NCBI RefSeq assembly: GCF_000239815.1
Contig: NZ_CAFK01000253.1
Coordinates: 1-64,000 of the forward strand
Source: Bradyrhizobium sp. STM 3843
GTDB lineage: Bacteria; Pseudomonadota; Alphaproteobacteria; Rhizobiales; Xanthobacteraceae
Reading direction: 5' to 3'
DNA length: 64,000 bases
The position numbers were made by a program, and so were the translations under genes. The notes below the pieces were generated by a model that ran no database searches, was not told where the DNA came from, and was given only the letters and a program-made list of their open reading frames with translations. Within the stretch, counting starts at the first letter, position 1. Each line of letters opens with the position of its first letter. This document shows, in pieces, positions 62,862-64,000 of the stretch.

Positions 62862-64000
62862 TTAATGTGTCGCCAGCGGGCAGGCGCTATCGGAGAGCTT
62901 GCCGAACGCCTCTTCGCCCGACATGGTCTGCACCAGCTTGTAATAGTCCCACGGATATTTGGACTCCTCCGGCTTCTTGACCTGCATGATGTACATCTCG
63001 TGCTCCATCAGGCCATCAGCGCGGATCTTGCCGTTGTCCGTGAACATGTCGTCGATCTTGGTCTTGCGCAGCTGATCCATCACCTTGTCGGAATCGGTGG
63101 TGCCTGCCGCCTTCACTGCATTGAGATAGGTCATGGTGGCGGAGTAATAGGCCGCCTGGTTCATGGTGGGCTCACGCTTGGTCTTCTCGTAATAGCGCTT
63201 GGCAAACGCCCGGGTCTTATCGTTGAGATCCCAGTACCAGCCGGTGGTGAGATAGAGCCCCTGTGCCGTCTTCAGTCCGAGGCTGTGGATGTCGCTGATG
63301 AAGGCGAGCAATGCGGCGGGCTTCATTGAATTGGCGATGCCGAACTCGTCGGCCGCCTTGATCGAGTTGGTGAAGTCGTTGCCCGCGTTGGCGAGGCCCA
63401 GCACCTGCGCGCCGGAGTTCTGCGCCTGCAGCAGATAGCTCGAGAAGTCCGAGGTCGACAGCGGCACGCGCACCTCGCCGACGACCTGGCCGCCATTGGC
63501 TTCGACCACCTTTGAGGCGGCGTCCTTCAGTTGGTAGCCGAAGGCGTAGTCGGCAGTGAGGAAGAACCATTTCTTGCCGCCCTGCTTCACCATGGTCTTG
63601 GCGGTTCCGTTCGCGAGCGAGGTCGTGTCATAGGCGTAGTGGACGGTGTAGGGCGTGCAGTCCTTCCCGGTCAGCGAAGCGCCCGCCGCGCCGATCGCGA
63701 TGAACGGGATTTTCTTCTCCTTGGCGACGTTGGCCATTGCCAGGCTGACACCGGTGTTGGACCCGCCAAGGATCATGGTGACACCGTCTCGATCGGCCCA
63801 TTCGCGGAACTTCTGTGCCCCGATGTCGGGCTTGTTCTGATGGTCGGTCTCCATGAACTGGATCTGGTTGCCGAGCACGCTGCCGCCGAAATCCTCGATC
63901 GCCATCTTGGCGGCCTCGACCCCGCCGGGGCCAATGACGTCGGCATAAAGACCGGACATGTCGTCGATGTCGCCGATGACGACCTTGTTGCCGGCGGCAT
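62862..64000 (-). CDS. branched-chain-amino-acid-type ABC binding protein (partial)
   Basis: At least 379 residues are visible and the frame continues over the right edge (KVVIGDIDDMSGLYADVIGPGGVEAAKMAIEDFGG). The type I periplasmic fold is clear: DHQNKPDIGAQKFREWADRDGVTMILGGSNTGVSLAMANVAKEKKIPFIAIGAAGA, and KKWFFLTADYAFGYQL. Signal peptide and start lie outside the window. It belongs to a LivK-like importer, of which the remaining genes are not seen here. Confidence 0.85.
   Translation of the reverse strand, partial: AAGNKVVIGDIDDMSGLYADVIGPGGVEAAKMAIEDFGGSVLGNQIQFMETDHQNKPDIGAQKFREWADRDGVTMILGGSNTGVSLAMANVAKEKKIPFIAIGAAGASLTGKDCTPYTVHYAYDTTSLANGTAKTMVKQGGKKWFFLTADYAFGYQLKDAASKVVEANGGQVVGEVRVPLSTSDFSSYLLQAQNSGAQVLGLANAGNDFTNSIKAADEFGIANSMKPAALLAFISDIHSLGLKTAQGLYLTTGWYWDLNDKTRAFAKRYYEKTKREPTMNQAAYYSATMTYLNAVKAAGTTDSDKVMDQLRKTKIDDMFTDNGKIRADGLMEHEMYIMQVKKPEESKYPWDYYKLVQTMSGEEAFGKLSDSACPLATH

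Overview
The window is high-GC alphaproteobacterial chromosome, most probably Bradyrhizobium or a close Bradyrhizobiaceae relative. The evidence is gene content and codon bias, many short palindromic intergenic repeats of the CGTCATTCCGGG and GGTCCCGGCTCTGCGG kinds, numerous ABC solute-uptake operons, and a mix of aromatic, lysine and sugar-acid catabolic genes. I saw no tRNA, rRNA, CRISPR array, IS element, phage gene or nodulation/nitrogen-fixation gene. It reads as metabolic accessory chromosome without recent mobile-element insertion.

Left part (0-17 kb), mostly single genes: a secreted GH28 polygalacturonase; an ALDH7-type dehydrogenase (amaB-like); a small zinc-ribbon protein; a PPIase plus three HupE/UreJ membrane proteins in one operon; a secreted PHP-like protein with a His/Trp tail; a 2OG-Fe(II) oxygenase; a spermidine-synthase-like membrane fusion; nicotinamidase PncA; and a secreted zinc metalloprotease.

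17.4-25.5 kb (minus strand): a tightly overlapping operon led by an IclR regulator, with a polyamine-type ABC importer (two permeases, binding protein, ATPase), an AroM-like protein, a DUF917 protein and a short HyuA-type hydantoinase/oxoprolinase. The substrate is unknown.

25.6-39.7 kb is the most interesting region, a probable reductive nicotinate catabolism locus. NicA/NicB-like hydroxylase subunits (2Fe-2S protein; molybdopterin protein fused to a three-heme cytochrome c) are divergent from an operon with a 6-hydroxynicotinate-reductase-like Fe-S protein, an ApbE-like UPF0280 protein, a DUF1185 protein, a branched-chain-amino-acid-type ABC importer with fused LivH-LivM permease, and a MarR regulator. 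A convergent enamidase-like amidohydrolase follows. The same 18-bp palindrome lies in front of both the reductase operon (overlapping a candidate -10 box) and the enamidase, with a degenerate copy in front of nicA. The locus would join the aerobic NicAB first step to the Hnr/Ena steps known from anaerobes. A glutaryl-CoA dehydrogenase at 58 kb and a nicotinamidase at 13 kb could connect functionally.

39.8-45.2 kb: a LysR regulator divergent from pxpA-accB-accC-pxpB-pxpC, which looks like a split urea-carboxylase-type biotin enzyme plus 5-oxoprolinase subunits. 45.3-51.2 kb: a sugar ABC importer (TorT-like binding protein, ATPase, permease), a decayed shikimate-dehydrogenase-like gene, an aldose-1-epimerase-like protein and an enolase-superfamily dehydratase/cycloisomerase. 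51.4-64 kb: small secreted proteins, an aldo/keto reductase, a Tat-exported amidohydrolase, a PLP aminotransferase, RibB with a degenerate GTP-cyclohydrolase-II domain, GcdH, an MBL-fold hydrolase, a DUF1499 protein, an MFS transporter, and a branched-chain-type binding protein cut by the right edge.
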